Source: Austropuccinia psidii
Lineage: Eukaryota; Basidiomycota; Pucciniomycetes; Pucciniales; Sphaerophragmiaceae
Length of the DNA stretch: 64,000 bases
Direction: 5' to 3'
Assembly (NCBI GenBank): GCA_023105745.1
Contig: JALGQZ010000011.1
Location: 14,351,975 to 14,415,974 of the forward strand
This document shows, one piece after another, positions 24,869 to 36,800 of this stretch. A program made the position numbers and the translations under genes. Under the pieces are notes generated by a model, which ran no database searches, was not told the origin of the DNA, and saw nothing but the letters and a program-made list of their open reading frames with translations. Position 1 is the first letter of the stretch, and every line of letters starts with the position of its first letter.

Positions 24869-27060
24869 TGTAAGGTTTGTCTATGAAACTCTTGATAATA
24901 GTAACAATATCAAGAGTACTATGACTGTCCTCAGTAGAAAAATATAATATAATGAAATATTATAACCACAAATTTAAATATAATTATTAAAAATAATTAT
25001 ATAAAAAAAATAAATTTAATTATTATTATAATAATATAATAATAAAAAAAAATATAATAATTATAAGAAATTATAATTATTCTATTATTGTTATAGTCAC
25101 TGACAGTTATAACAATAAGAAGTGTAAAAACTCTTAATGAGATAATTACACGTGGAAAATAAGAATATTAACCACTTATAAATAATATAAATATTATTTA
25201 TAAAAAGAATTAATCACACACTGTGCAGAAATAATTCTTTATAGAATAAAATTCTATATAAAAAAACTAATAATAGATAAAAAAATATAGAACTTTAAAG
25301 AAAACTTACTTATAATATTTATTTAATACAACAAGTTATAAAACAACAGTTATTATATTAAATAATAATTATAAGTTAAAAACACGCCAAAAATCAATAA
25401 AATCAAAGATAAAACAACTTTTTATACTAAAATTTATGATTAAAGAGTTTTTGAGAGGAATTTGTGGATTTTAAAAGATATTTAAGATGATAATTTTATA
25501 TAATAAAATTTATTATAGATGATTACAACAATAATCTGAATTCTATGACTTCAATTCTTTAATTTAATAAATAAAGAATAAAAATAACTTAAGAATTACT
25601 TTTAATAATAAGATTTTATATTTAATAAAACTTTACCTGTTTAAATGTCTAATATGATTGGATTGATTATTAATGATGGACAAAAACAGTGAAGAAAAGA
25701 CTCTTTTTATGTCTACAGAGCAGCTCTCATGATTCATAATGGATGTAGAGGGCGTGCTCAGATCAAAACTGAAAAACCATGCTTAAAAATTAAGTTCTTA
25801 ACTTAAGGCAACTTATTTTTACTTCCAATTTAAAGTTACCAGTGTTATTCTTAACTCCAAGTAACTTTAATCCTCATTTAGTTTAATTATTTTAAGTTTT
25901 AATATAAAATAAGTTTATTTATATTAAAGTTCATCACATGAACAACATAAAATCAGAGTTTCAAGCAGAAATCTCTTAAACTGAATTTTTAATTAATTTT
26001 TAAAGAAATCATAATTTTCTTTAAACTTAATAAAAAAAGTAATTTTCCAGGCTAATTACCCAGGAAACTTATTAATAAAAGATACTTAAAATTTAATTTA
26101 TATATTGATAATATTAAATTCTAAGCTGTGTGAAATTTTCAAGCAAATCCATTAAGATTTGGCTTTTTAATGAATTTTTGAAGTTATTACTATTTTTCCA
26201 CGTAAAATAGCAATACACACAAAACCTTAAGTTTTGATAAGGTTTTGATGATTGAAACCTTGAAGTTTTAAGCTTATTTAAGCTTTTTAAGCTTGATTAA
26301 GCTTTGACAGTTCTTAAAACCTTGATTCCAAGCCTGCTTATTGGGATTTACCCTCTTGGCAGCTTGAAATTCCTGTCCAATTTAGGATAAAACCAGTTTA
26401 AACCTTAAGGTTGGATCAAAGTCTAATCTTAAAGTTTAAATAAGGTTGAAAATCCTCCAATACAGGTGGACAACCTTAATTGAATCCTTGCAGATCTAAA
26501 AAGTTGGGTACCCCAGCTCTATTTGGTCTTTTTCCTTTGTCCCACCTTTTTGCGTGGATTTTGCCCTTTTATTTATTTAAAGCCATACTATGGCCTTAAA
26601 CCCTTTTAAATTGAGCTCACACAGGATTTACATTCTGTATGGCAAATCCTTAGCCAATTCAGTAAATATACACCACACCTTAATTTTAACTAAAATTTTG
26701 GTAAAGTTGCATAAACCTTATGTAACTTTAAATTTAAGCTTAATTAAGCTTAAATTTAACAATTTTTAAAAAAATGTTAAAAAGTTACATTAGTACTGTG
26801 AGATTCTTAAATCTTCTAATAACACAAGAAATAAGTGTTTTTGGGTATAACACTCTATGGGTGTACCCTAGGTTATTTTTGGTGTAGAATCCAAAAATGA
26901 CATAATAATTATAACTTTGTTTATCCAAAAAAAAGTTATACTTATTTTTTATTATTTTTTATTTTAAATTCAACTAAAAAGTCTGTTTAAGACAAATTTA
27001 ATTGTTTATAAAATCATTTGTGGCCTTATGGGTATGTTAAACATACCTCACAGGCTCACA
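24869..27060 (-). repeat. Solo B-type LTR inside element B gag, TSD CAACT
   Basis: A 2192-bp LTR of the same type as B's own LTRs, with perfect duplications CAACT (24864-24868 and 27061-27065). Removing it restores a continuous reading frame running ..VQQK-L-GSEIL.., so it landed inside B's gag coding sequence after B was in place. It has no internal region. It differs more from B's two LTRs than they do from each other, so it came from another source copy. Confidence 0.95.
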
Positions 27061-27065
27061 CAACT

Positions 27066-27929
27066 TTTGTTGGACATGATCAAATGCTTTAAATTTTGCC
27101 ATAATTTCTTTATTACAAGATTCAAAGTAAGTTACAAGTTTTACAAGATCTACTTCTTTGGAAAGGATTGGTTCAATCTTTCCTCCTCCTTGTTTTTGAA
27201 TTCCATCAACGTTCTTGCTATATTGAACACATTTTCCATGGCTGTCTTTCCTTCTTTGGGATTCTGTAATTCTGAGGGTAAGGTTTGTTCCACTTGGGCT
27301 TTGCCTTTCCCTTTGCCTTTTGCTTGCCCTTCTGATTGGTCTTTGGGGCTTGCTTGGGCTTGTTTGGCACTTGTTGAGGCGGATTTTTGCTGGTGGATGC
27401 TTGAGGAGCTTCCACTGGGCTGTTGTCCTTGCCTTGAGCCAATTCCTTCTTCTGATCCTCTGACAACATGCTTTGGTTTTTCAACAAAGCTTTGATCTGT
27501 TGGACTTGTCCTTTGACAGACATTGGTGTCCAACCCAACAGAAGATCTTCTGTCTTTTCTGGCCCCATGAGCTTCTTCACCTTAAGATAAGAGTTCATGG
27601 TGCCTATCCAAAGACTTGGAAGGAGTTCCCACTCTTGTTGTTTTGACGCCAGGAACCAGTTTTTCCATTGGGATTGATAAATTTCCACAGCTGCCTGTTG
27701 GAAATGGTTCAGGTCTAACAGCAATAGCAGTTATGTCAGCTTCTGGACTCTCAATAAGAGGTTCAAAGGTGCTGGCCAACCTTCGGGAACTGGTGGAAGT
27801 TTTGGCATCCTCCATTTGTGCCTCTCCTCTGGGAGGACATTCTTGCCTTTTGGATTTGTGGCTGGAATGTCCTGGTCCAGATCCATTTGATTGGATGGAG
27901 TAGTTACTTCCACTTCTAGTAGGAGTCAT
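27066..27929 (-). pseudogene. Element B gag N-terminal part
   Basis: The gag frame starts at an ATG at 27927-27929 (MTPTRSGSNYSIQS). It is open for 115 codons to a stop at about 27582, resumes in the same frame from 27533, then loses frame near 27245. Sequence next to the solo LTR reads ILSKEVDLVKLVTYF in the frame that continues into the pol ORF. The region is Ser/Gln/Lys-rich with no clear fold. The same DNA is read in the +1 frame as a second protein (see 27218-27915). One stop and at least one indel make this copy defective on its own. Confidence 0.8.
27218..27915 (-). pseudogene. Overlapping +1-frame ORF of element B, one stop
   Basis: This is read one base downstream of the gag frame, from a potential splice acceptor (CTACTAG, next exon from 27915). 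It begins EVEVTTPSNQMDLDQD and is open except for one TAA near 27733. Conserved stretches include VEIYQSQW, WELLPSLWIGTMNSYLKVKKLM and YRIPK. Its expected end, TAMENVFNIARTLMEF..FPKK, is present but shifted into the gag frame by a small indel near 27245. The same protein is recognisable in element E (57067-57513) and element C (39066-39665), so this is not a random overlap. Function unknown. The C-terminal half is rich in Lys, Gln and Pro. Confidence 0.7.
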
Positions 27930-27977
27930 TTCACGTCAATTTTAATAAAAAATAGAGTAAAATTGAATTGAATTCAC

Positions 27978-28094
27978 CTGCAGGACCTTTAAAGGGCTCT
28001 TTGGTTATTAAACCCCTTGGTGCTGGACTGGTTTGAATTTCAATACTGGACTCTGAGGCTTCAGAGTCTGAAGAATTTTCTCTGATGGAAGACA
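27978..28094 (-). other. Exon-like open segment in element B leader
   Basis: On the minus strand a 117-base open stretch lies between TTTCTCTAG (acceptor-like) and GTGAATTC (donor-like). It starts with two bases of a codon and ends with one, so both ends have phase 1. It encodes a Ser/Glu-rich peptide ending KEPFKGPA. A 62-base potential intron (27916-27977) containing the gag ATG would join it to the +1-frame ORF as ..GPA-E-VEVTTPSNQ. Elements E and F have the equivalent segment (150 and 117 bases), and C has one of 198 bases. Confidence 0.6.
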
Positions 28095-28624
28095 CTAGAG
28101 AAAATTAAAAATATAAGTTATTTTATCAAATAATGAAAATAACTTATAAACTCAACTTATTAAATAAAGTTGTTTTAATGTAATTTTATGGCAAATTACG
28201 TCAAAAATAAAGAAAAATGTCTAAGATAAAAGAAAAAAATGTTTTTAGTAAAGATTTTTATTTTTAATTTTTTTTTATTTGATTTATTATTTTCTTTAAA
28301 GGAATAATAATTATGCAATTAACAAGTTAATTAATCAAAATTGTATTATTATTCACTTTATACTAGAATAACTCAAAGAATAAATTTCAAGTCTGTGATG
28401 TGAAAAAGCCACTAGTTAGACAAAAGAAATTTATTCCAAGTCACTCAATAGTATATTGTTTCAAACAATATTCTTAAGAAAAAAATAACTTTATTAATAT
28501 TATAAAGATTATTTATAAGGGATAAGTCCCAAAAAAGCCAATATTTAGACAAATATGGCAATTTTACGTCAAAAATAGTAAAATAAGGTCTAGAATATGA
28601 TTTATGTCCCAAATTTGGCTTAAA
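28095..28624. other. Element B 5' leader, non-coding
   Basis: AT-rich untranslated region between the primer-binding-like site and the exon-like segment. I see no ORF or repeat. It contains the likely intron upstream of the exon-like segment, but no clear first donor. Confidence 0.5.
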
Positions 28625-28642
28625 ATCACGGCCAGGCCCCCA
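28625..28642 (-). promoter_or_regulatory. Primer-binding site, tRNA-Pro-like, element B
   Basis: The minus strand reads TGGGGGCCTGGCCGTGAT, two bases inside the 5' LTR. It starts with TGG as expected for pairing with a tRNA 3' CCA. It resembles the known proline-tRNA primer site of murine retroviruses at 14 of 18 positions. The tRNA assignment is inferred. Confidence 0.6.
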
Positions 28643-28644
28643 AA

Positions 28645-30823
28645 TGTAAGGTTTGTCTATGAAACTCTTGATAATAGTAACAATATCAAGAGTACTATGA
28701 CTGTCCTCAGTAGAAAAATATAATATAATAAAATATTATAACCACAAATTTAAATATAATTATTAGAAAATAATTATATATAAAAAAAAATTTAATTATT
28801 ATTATAATAATATAATAATAAAAAAAATATAATAATTATAATAAATTATAATTATTCTATTATTGTTATAGTCACTGACAGTTATAACAATAAGAAGTGT
28901 AAAGCTCTTAATGAGACAATTACACGTGGAAAATATAAATATTTAACCACTTATAAATAATATAAATATTATTTATAAAAGAATTAAAACACACACTGTG
29001 CAGAAATAATTCTTATAGAGAAAATTCTATATATATAAAAAACTAATACTAGACAAAAAAAATATAGAATTTTTAGAGAAAACTTACTTATAAGATTTAT
29101 TTAATATAATAAGTCAAACAACAACAGTTATAATATTAAATAATAATTATAGGTTAAAAACACGTCAAAAATCAATAAATTTAAAGATAAAACAACTTTT
29201 TATAATATAAATTATGATTAAAGAGTTTTTTTAGAGGAATTTGTGGATTTTAAAAGATATTTAAGAAGATAATTTTATATAATAAAATATATTATTGGTG
29301 ATTACAACAATAATCTTAATTCTATGCCTTCAATTATTTAATTTCAATAAATAAAGAATAAAAATAACTTAAGAATTACTTTTAATAATAAGATTTTATA
29401 TTTAATAAAACTTTACCTGTTTAAATGTCTAAGATGATTGGATTGAATAAGAATGATGGACAAAAACAGTGATGAAAAGACTCTTTTTATGTCTTCAGAG
29501 CAGCTCTCATGATTCATAATGGATGTAGAGGGCGTGCTCAGGTCAAAACTGAAAAACCATGCTTAAAAATAAAGTTCTTATTTTACTTCCAATTTAAAGT
29601 TACCAGTGTTATTCTTAACTCCAAGTAACTTTAATCCTCATTTAGTTTAACTATTTTAAGTTTTAATATAAAATAAGGTTGTTTATATTAAAGTTCATCA
29701 CATGAACAACTTAAAATTAGAGTTTCAAGCAAAAATCTCTTAAACTCAATTTTTAATTAATTTTTAAAGAAATCATAATTTTCTTTGAGTTTAATTAAAA
29801 GAGTAAATTTCCAGGCTAATTACACAGGAAATTTATTTATAAAAGATACTTAAAATTTAATTTATATATTGATAATATTAAATTTTAAGTTGTGTGAAAT
29901 ATTCAAGCAAATCCATTAAGAATTGGATTTTTAATGAATTTTTGAAGTTATTGCTATTTTTCCATGTAAAATAGCAAAACACACCAAACCTTAAGTTTTG
30001 ATAAGGTTTTAATGCTTGAAACTTTAAAGTTTTAAGCTTATTTAAGGTTTCTAAACTTAAATAAGCTCTGACAGTTCTTAAAACCTTGATTTCAAGCCTG
30101 CATATTGGGATTTACCCTTTGGCAGCTTGAAATTCCTGTCCAATTTGGGATAAAACCAGTTTAAACCTTAAGGTTGGATCAAAGTCTAATCTTAAAGTTT
30201 AAATAAGGTTGAAAATCCTCCAATACAGGTGGAAAACCTTAATTGAATCCTTGCAGATCCAAAAAGTTGGGTACCCCAGCTCTATTTGGTCTTTTTCCTT
30301 TGTCCCACCTTTCTGCGTGGATTTTTCCCTTTTATTTATTTAAAGCCATACTATGGCCTTAAACCCTTTTAAATTGAGCTCACGCAGGATTTACATTCTG
30401 TATGGCAAATCCTTAGCCAATTCAGTAAATATACACCACACCTCAATTTTAACTAAAATTTTGGTAAGTTTGCATAAACCTTATGCAACTTTAAATTTAA
30501 GCTTAATTAAGCTTAAATTTAACAATTTAAAAAAAATGTTAAAAAAGTTACATTGGTACTGTGATATTCTTAAATCTTCCAATAACATAAAAAATAAGTG
30601 GTTTTGGGTATAACACCCTATGGGTGTACCCTAGGTTATTTTTGATGTAGAATCCAAAAATGACATAATATTTATAACTTTGTTTATCCAAAAAAAAGTT
30701 ATACTTATTTTTTATTATTTTTTATTTTAAATTCAACTAAAAAGTCTGTTTAAGACAAAATTAACTGTTTATAAAACCATATGTGGCCTTATGGGTATGT
30801 CATACATACCTCACAGGCTCACA
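28645..30823 (-). repeat. Element B 5' LTR
   Basis: A 2179-bp LTR reading TGTAAGGTTTGTC to CAGGCTCACA on the plus strand, the partner of 17631-19828. In the sense direction it carries a TATA-like ACATAAAAAGAG stretch near 29490. TTATA at 30824-30828 is the right target duplication. Confidence 0.93.
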
Positions 30824-32016
30824 TTATAAAAGGAAAAGATTCTAACATGAAGAGAAAAGTGGGGAAAAGAAGCCATTCTTTTACAGCCATCGATTCTCTT
30901 ACTACAAAAGTAAAATTTACTCTTGTCAGTCGTGAAAAACAGTATGACAACAGAAAAGCCAATTATGGCATCATTGAACCCTGGTTTAGACCAAAAAGGG
31001 CTGGTTTAAGCCATTTTAAGCCATTTTTAGCCATTTTAGACCCTTAAATCAGCCATTACTAAAGCAATACCAGGACTAGAGCCTTCAAAACACGTCAGAA
31101 TGTGTGTCAGAGGCGTAGAAACCAGTTAAAACTGTTTTTACTATGATTGTTTTATCTTAAGGGTAGTTTTACCCTCTTGGCAGCAGTTAAAACCACCCTG
31201 GTTGGTATCAAAACCTCATCATCAATTGAGTCACAGACCCTGTGACTCAATTCCAGGCCAAAAGTGATGAACTTTTGCGTGAATTTTGACATCTCACGCC
31301 TGTCAGCAAGGAATTTGGGGGTCTAGCTCCCCCTTAGAGCGGGAGTTCCTTTCCCCCCCCAAATTTAATCTTTCCACTTTATTTTTTCCTTTAATTCCTC
31401 ATCATGTATTATACTTATAATTTACATATGTAATTCAATTCAATTGTACAGTACAATACAGTAATAATTGACACCTCATATGTAAATCAAAGTTCACTTA
31501 TGTAATACACAAGCACATTTTGACATTTCAATTGAATTCAATTGAAAATACTTCAATTCCTCATAACTTCTAAACTAAACACAACACCTCAATTTTAACA
31601 CAAAAATTGATGGTTAACACCACATGTGGGGTGAATTAAATTAAGGTTTTGAGGATCTTCAACTTTTGTATTGAAAATAATAAAAACTTAATTTAAGCTT
31701 ATTTGGAGTTAAGTTACAAGAATTTCACTCAGAGGTGACCCCACCTGATTTTTTATGAGGAATCCAATGGTGAAATAATTTTCATAAGTTTATTTATTGG
31801 ATAAAAAGTTATAATATTTTTTATTTAACTTTTTTCCAAATTTATTTCTTTTTTTACAATTTTGTTAAAAACTCATTTTTACTTAATTTTTTCAAGTATA
31901 AATGTAATTTTGTAATTACAAAATTTAATGTAATTTTATTTTTAAATTGTAATTAATTTTTTATTTTTAATATAATTTTTTATTGTAATAATATAAATAA
32001 ATTTATTTTATTTATA

Positions 32017-33713
32017 GGGTGTTGGTAAACACACATAAGCTTTTAGTAAAAACATGTAAGCCCTTACATGTTTTTACCATAAACTTACGTGTTTTTACCA
32101 AATTATGGCCAAAACACGTAAGTAACCTAATTTTTTTATAAAAATTCCTCAGGCTCATTTTTGAAAATTTTCAACATTTTTTTTGACATATTTTTTCCAA
32201 CATGGGATGTGAAGGTCCCCAAATTTTTTCAAATTTTTTTTTTGCCCAATTTTTCTATTTTGGGCAATTTGGTAAAATGGCCCATCTTTTTGAAAAAATT
32301 CATTCAAAAGGTTCCCACTTATGAATTTCATAATTTTTTTTTAAAATGAAGGTGAGAATGTTGAGAATAATAAACCAGAAGCCCAACATTTTGGTATTTT
32401 TTTTGCAAGAACATTTGTAGGCCCAAAAATTCCATGTTTTTTTATGTTTTTTTGTTCATGTTTGTAATTAAATTGAAAATGCCATTCATGACATGAATTG
32501 AATTCAAAATTTAATTTATGATGAGTGGAAGTTAAAATTTGATTTTTGGCATTAACAGTGCCATGTATCACATAAAAAGTGCCATAAATGGCATAACTAA
32601 TGACATAATAATGCCATAAATGGCATCAAGAATGACATACAGATGCCATTTATGGCCAGAAAATTGGCATAAATGGCATTACAGCAATGCCATAAATTGA
32701 ATTTAATGGCCTTGACAATGCCATTTATGCATTTAAAAAGGCCATAAATGGCCTTAAAACTGGCATGAATGGCCTTAACATTGGCCTTAAGAATGGAATT
32801 AATGGCCTTAACTATAACATAAATGGCATCAAAAATTCCATTTATGGAATCAAAAATTCCATTTGTGGCATTACATAAATGGAATTAACAATGCCATTTA
32901 TGGTGTTACATAAATGGCATTATGCCATTTATTGCATTGATAATGCAATTCATGGTATTAGTAATGCCATTAATGGCATTGTTAATGCCATTTATGGCAT
33001 TAATGGCATCAGAAATGTTGCATTTTTGATGCCACAAATGGCATTGTTGACGCCATAAATGGCATCAATAATATTTCATTGATAATGCCATTAATGGCAC
33101 TGTTAATGCCATTTATGACACTGTTAATGCCATTAATTCCATTGTTAATGCCATTTATGGCACTGTTCATGTCATTTATGGCATTGTTAATGCCATTTAT
33201 GGCACTGTTCATGTCATTTATGGCACTGTTCATGTCATTTATGGCATTGTTAATGGCATTTATGGCACTGTTAATTCCATTTTTTATGGCATTGTTAATG
33301 CCATTTATGGAATTGTTAATGCCATTTATGGCACTGTTAATGCCATTTTTTATGGCATTGTTAATGCCATTTTTTATGGCATTGTTAATGCCATTTATGG
33401 AATTGTTAATGCTATTTATGGCACTGTTAATGCCATTTATGACACTGTTAATGCCATTTATGGCACTGTTAATGCCATCAGAAATATTTCATTGATAATG
33501 CCATTAATGGCACTGTTAATGCCATAAATGGAATTTTTAATGCCACAAATGGCATTAATGGCATCATAAATGCCATAAATAGCCATATTTCATTTAAAAA
33601 CCATCCCTTACATGTTTTTACCATAAAATTATGTGTTTTTACCAATTGATGGTAAAAACACGTAAGCTCTTACGTGTTTTTACCAATTTGGTTAGGTGTT
33701 TTTACCGAAACCC
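32017..33713. mobile_element. Non-autonomous hAT-like DNA transposon, 8-bp TSD
   Basis: A 1697-bp insertion in element C's 3' LTR. It is flanked by TATTTATA at 32009-32016 and 33714-33721; the intact LTR at 41960 has that octamer once, proving an 8-bp target duplication. Termini are imperfect inverted repeats: GGGTGTTGGTAAACAC at the left, and GGGTTTCGGTAAAAACAC reading inward from the right. Both subterminal regions carry several copies, in both orientations, of CTTACRTGTTTTTACC. The interior is a degenerate minisatellite. It encodes no transposase. An 8-bp duplication plus clustered subterminal motifs is typical of hAT elements; the terminal bases are not the usual CAGGG, so the superfamily is inferred. 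Confidence 0.8.
32570..33585. repeat. Palindromic minisatellite inside the hAT-like element
   Basis: About 1 kb of degenerate tandem repeats built around the near-palindrome TGCCATttATGGCA and variants. The most regular part (33079-33480) has a 21-base unit, ATGCCATTTATGGCACTGTTA, repeated about 19 times with small indels. Because 21 is divisible by 3, long ORFs appear on both strands (33079-33495 translates as repeated MPFMALL). These are artefacts of the repeat, not genes. Confidence 0.88.
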
Positions 33714-33783
33714 TATTTATATTAATATGTTATTTTTGTATTTGTGGTCTTTTGGTTATATGAAATTACCTCTAAGGCTCACA

Positions 33784-33796
33784 ATCCCTCCCCCTA
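33784..33796 (-). promoter_or_regulatory. Polypurine tract of element C
   Basis: The minus strand reads TAGGGGGAGGGAT immediately before the 3' LTR start TGTGAGCC. It is the likely plus-strand primer, and differs in sequence from that of B and E. Confidence 0.75.
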
Positions 33797-33806
33797 AAAA
33801 AGAATA

Positions 33807-36800
33807 TTACTTTGTAATATTGGTGTTTATAGTGTGTCTGAATCTCCTGAGGAGTTTGGTAGCTTCTGGTATATCTTTTTCTTCTAACCATTCATCTTCA
33901 CAAGTTGGGTCACTGTACCTAACAAGGTATTCCCTCACCTTCTTGGTTCTTAATTTCCTTTCTTTAAGAACTTTGGTAATTTTCTTAGTACCAGATGTCT
34001 CAATAGGAGGTATAACTTGGGGAATCTTATTCCTCAAGGAAAATTTCTCAGCATCACTAGATTTATATGGCTTTATCAAGCTCACTGGAAATGTAGGATG
34101 CTTATTTCTAAGTTCTTCAGATAACTCTACTTCAACAGCATTTTCTCCATGGAGGGCCCTAATCACAAAAGGTCCTGCAAAGGAGTCTTTCAACTTTTTA
34201 CATCCTTTGATGTTATTGAAGTTAGTGGTGGATACAAGAACTAGGTCCCCACTTTGAAATCTGGAGTTGCATGCAATTTATCCCATTTTTTTTAGCATAG
34301 GCAAAAGAGTCCTCCATGCACTTTACTGCATGCTTTCCAGCTTTGTCTAGCATTCCTTTGAAGCTAGCTGCTGTGAAATGTATCTCAATTAAATCTTTCC
34401 TCAAGGAATCTTGGGGTAACTTGGGGTTCCATCCTTTTTCTAGAATAGCAGGAGTTGGATTGGTACTGGCATGGATTGATGTTTTATATGCTAATTCCAG
34501 TGCTGGAAAAAGAGTACACCAATAATGGGTAAATCCATCACAATCTTTGAATTCAAGGCCATATGCACAAAATCTTCTCACCATGTCCTCCAAGGTTTGG
34601 ATAATCCTTTCAGCCAGGCCATCAGTTTGGGGGTGGTAGACTGTAGAGAAAGACAGTTTAGTGCCAAATAATTGGTGAAGATTTGTCCATAGTGCTGAAG
34701 TGAATTTGGGATCCCTATCACTAATGATATTTGTAAATATCCCAGTCCATGACACTACTCTATTCCATATCAGAAGAGCTGTATCCATGGCTGTATCATC
34801 TTTGTGACATGGTAAAAAGATTGGAGTTTTACTGAATCTGTCCACAATTACTAGGCAAGCATTATAGCTTCTGTCACCTCCTGGTGGTAGGCCAGTTACC
34901 CAATCCATATGGACAATTTCCCAAGGTCTGTTTGGTTCTTGGATTTTTATCATATTTCCAAGTCTCTTGCCAGTGGATTTATTTGCCTTTTGGCATCTGT
35001 CACAGGTTTTGCAATACTCTGCAACATCTTTCTGCCACATTGGCCACCATATGCAGGTATTTACTTTTTCTCTTGTTCTATCTTCAGACAGATGTCCTGA
35101 AAAGGGACTATCATGGCATTCTTTCAGTACAAGATTGATTAATGACCTGTCTACAACTGTCATGACACATGTGTGCTTGGTTCTGTGGTAAATTATACCA
35201 TCCAGTAGGTGAACTCTTCCTTCATCATAAGATTTTCTCCATACTTCATCCAAGGCATGTATTAGAGAGTTGTCTTTACAGTCTTTGTTAAGTAATTGGA
35301 ATAAGATGCTACAATTCTTATCTTGAGTGTAACTACTTCTGACTTCTTCAAAGAAGGTGGTGTTCAAGTCTGTAACACTTATTCCTTCTATTGGAATTTG
35401 TGGTGAAGCTTCTTCTGGCACATAAGCAGGATTATCAATATTATTTGGTAATGGCCATCTGCTTAGTCCATCTGCATTCTTATGAATATTCCCATCCTTA
35501 TGAACAATAGTCATATTGCCTTTGTATTCTTGTATGGCTATTTGCCATCTGAGCATATGTCTGTTGGGTGTTTTCATGTTTAAAAGTGATTTGACAGCTG
35601 TACAATCTGTTATCACCTCAAAAACACATCCCTCTAAGAAGTAGTTCAATTTCTCCAAGGCCCAGACAAGGCATAGACATTCCATCTGACTTGCTCCATA
35701 TCTGGCTTCAGCTGGTTTGATTTTCCTGGATATGAAACATATGGGTCCTTCTACAGGCTTATCATCTATGATCTGAACTTGGTGAAGTCCAGCACCTAGT
35801 CCATCCCCTGATGCATCAATATACAGTTTGAAAGGCAATTTATAGTCTGGAATCAGTAAGAGTGGAGCAGTGGTCAATGCTTCTCTTAGAGACTCAAAAG
35901 CTTTGACTCTGTCAACAGTCATTTAAAATACTGTGTCTTTGTCACACAATTTATAAAGTGGTCTTGCTATGGATGCAAAATCTTTAATGTGTTGCCTGTA
36001 ATATCCTGCAAAACCTAAGAATGACTGAATTTCCTTCTTGTTCTGAGGCATGGGTTTTAGAAATACTGCTGAAACTTTGTTTTTGTCAATTCCAAGGGAT
36101 GAACCAGATACAACATGTCCTAGTGCCTTAAGTTCTTTAAATCCAAAATGGAATTTATTCAAGGAGATTTTCATGTTGACTGATTGAATTTTTTTCAAAA
36201 CTCTGGACAATCTGTACATGTGCTCCTCCAAAGTCTTGGAACAGATAATAATGTCATCAATGTAAATGATTAACCATCCCTCTGAGAGTTCTTCAGGGAA
36301 GATTTCATTCATCATTCTTTGGAAGTGTGAAGGTGCATTTTTCGATACCAAAGGGCATCCTCAAGTATTCATACACTCCACAATGAACAATAATTCTCAA
36401 GTATTTTCTTGCTCTTGGTGTCACCACATTCTGATGGAATCCTTTAAGGGAATCCATAGTGGTTATATACACTGCTTGAGATATTTGAGTAAGGGCAATT
36501 TGGATTTTTGGTATTGGGTATCTGTCTGGAACAGTGTAAGTGTTCAGAGCTCTAAAGTCCTCAACTATTCTGGATTTTCCATTATGCCACGCCACTATGA
36601 CTGGTGCATTTATTTCGACTTCTTCATTGTGGCCTACTTTTCTTATTACACCAAGGTCCAGAAGTTCTTTGATATGAATTTCTAGAGCTTCTCTTGATTT
36701 TGGACTTGCTGGATATGCAGGTCTTCTTAAGAGTGGTGGATAAGGTCTCTCAATATTAAGAATGATGTCAACTTCATGCCCAATAATTGCTCCTAGAGGT

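Larger units (their letters stand above)
17631..30823 (-). mobile_element. Element B: Ty3/gypsy chromovirus inside C's LTR, TSD TTATA
   Basis: A full-length minus-strand retrotransposon: 5' LTR 28645-30823, primer-binding-like site 28625-28642, leader with exon-like segment, gag-pol 27929-19965, polypurine tract 19829-19840, 3' LTR 17631-19828. Perfect duplications TTATA flank it (17626-17630 and 30824-30828). The empty site is visible in C's other LTR near 40770. It is itself hit by a solo LTR of the same family at 24869-27060. Without that insertion it is about 11 kb. Confidence 0.94.
30829..33783 (-). repeat. Element C 3' LTR, remainder (split by hAT-like element)
   Basis: It continues the C LTR from where B inserted: 'aaaggaaaagattctaacatg' matches 40784 onward. 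It runs to 32016, is interrupted by a DNA transposon, and resumes at 33714-33783, ending TCTAAGGCTCACA. The TATA box of the other LTR (TATAAAAG) is changed to TGTAAAAG here near 30871-30878. Confidence 0.9.

Noticed and set aside
24869..27060. The LTR at this position as the 5' LTR of a short element with pol 24866-19965
   Set aside because: Its own target duplication (CAACT) closes on both sides and the gag-pol frame continues beyond it to 27929. The true 5' LTR is 28645-30823, paired by the TTATA duplication.
33079..33495. 138-codon ORF of repeated MPFMALL, resembling a membrane protein
   Set aside because: It is the translation of a 21-bp minisatellite whose unit length is divisible by 3. 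A similar ORF appears on the other strand (33009-33233), and there is no promoter or conserved flank.
32570..33585. CRISPR-like array
   Set aside because: The units are tandem with no unique spacers of constant length, and the setting is a eukaryotic transposon.
32017..33713. Insertion with a TA duplication (Tc1/mariner type)
   Set aside because: Both ends can be read as TA next to GGG/CCC, but the empty site in the other C LTR has TATTTATA once while the filled site has it twice, which fits 8 bp and not 2 bp.
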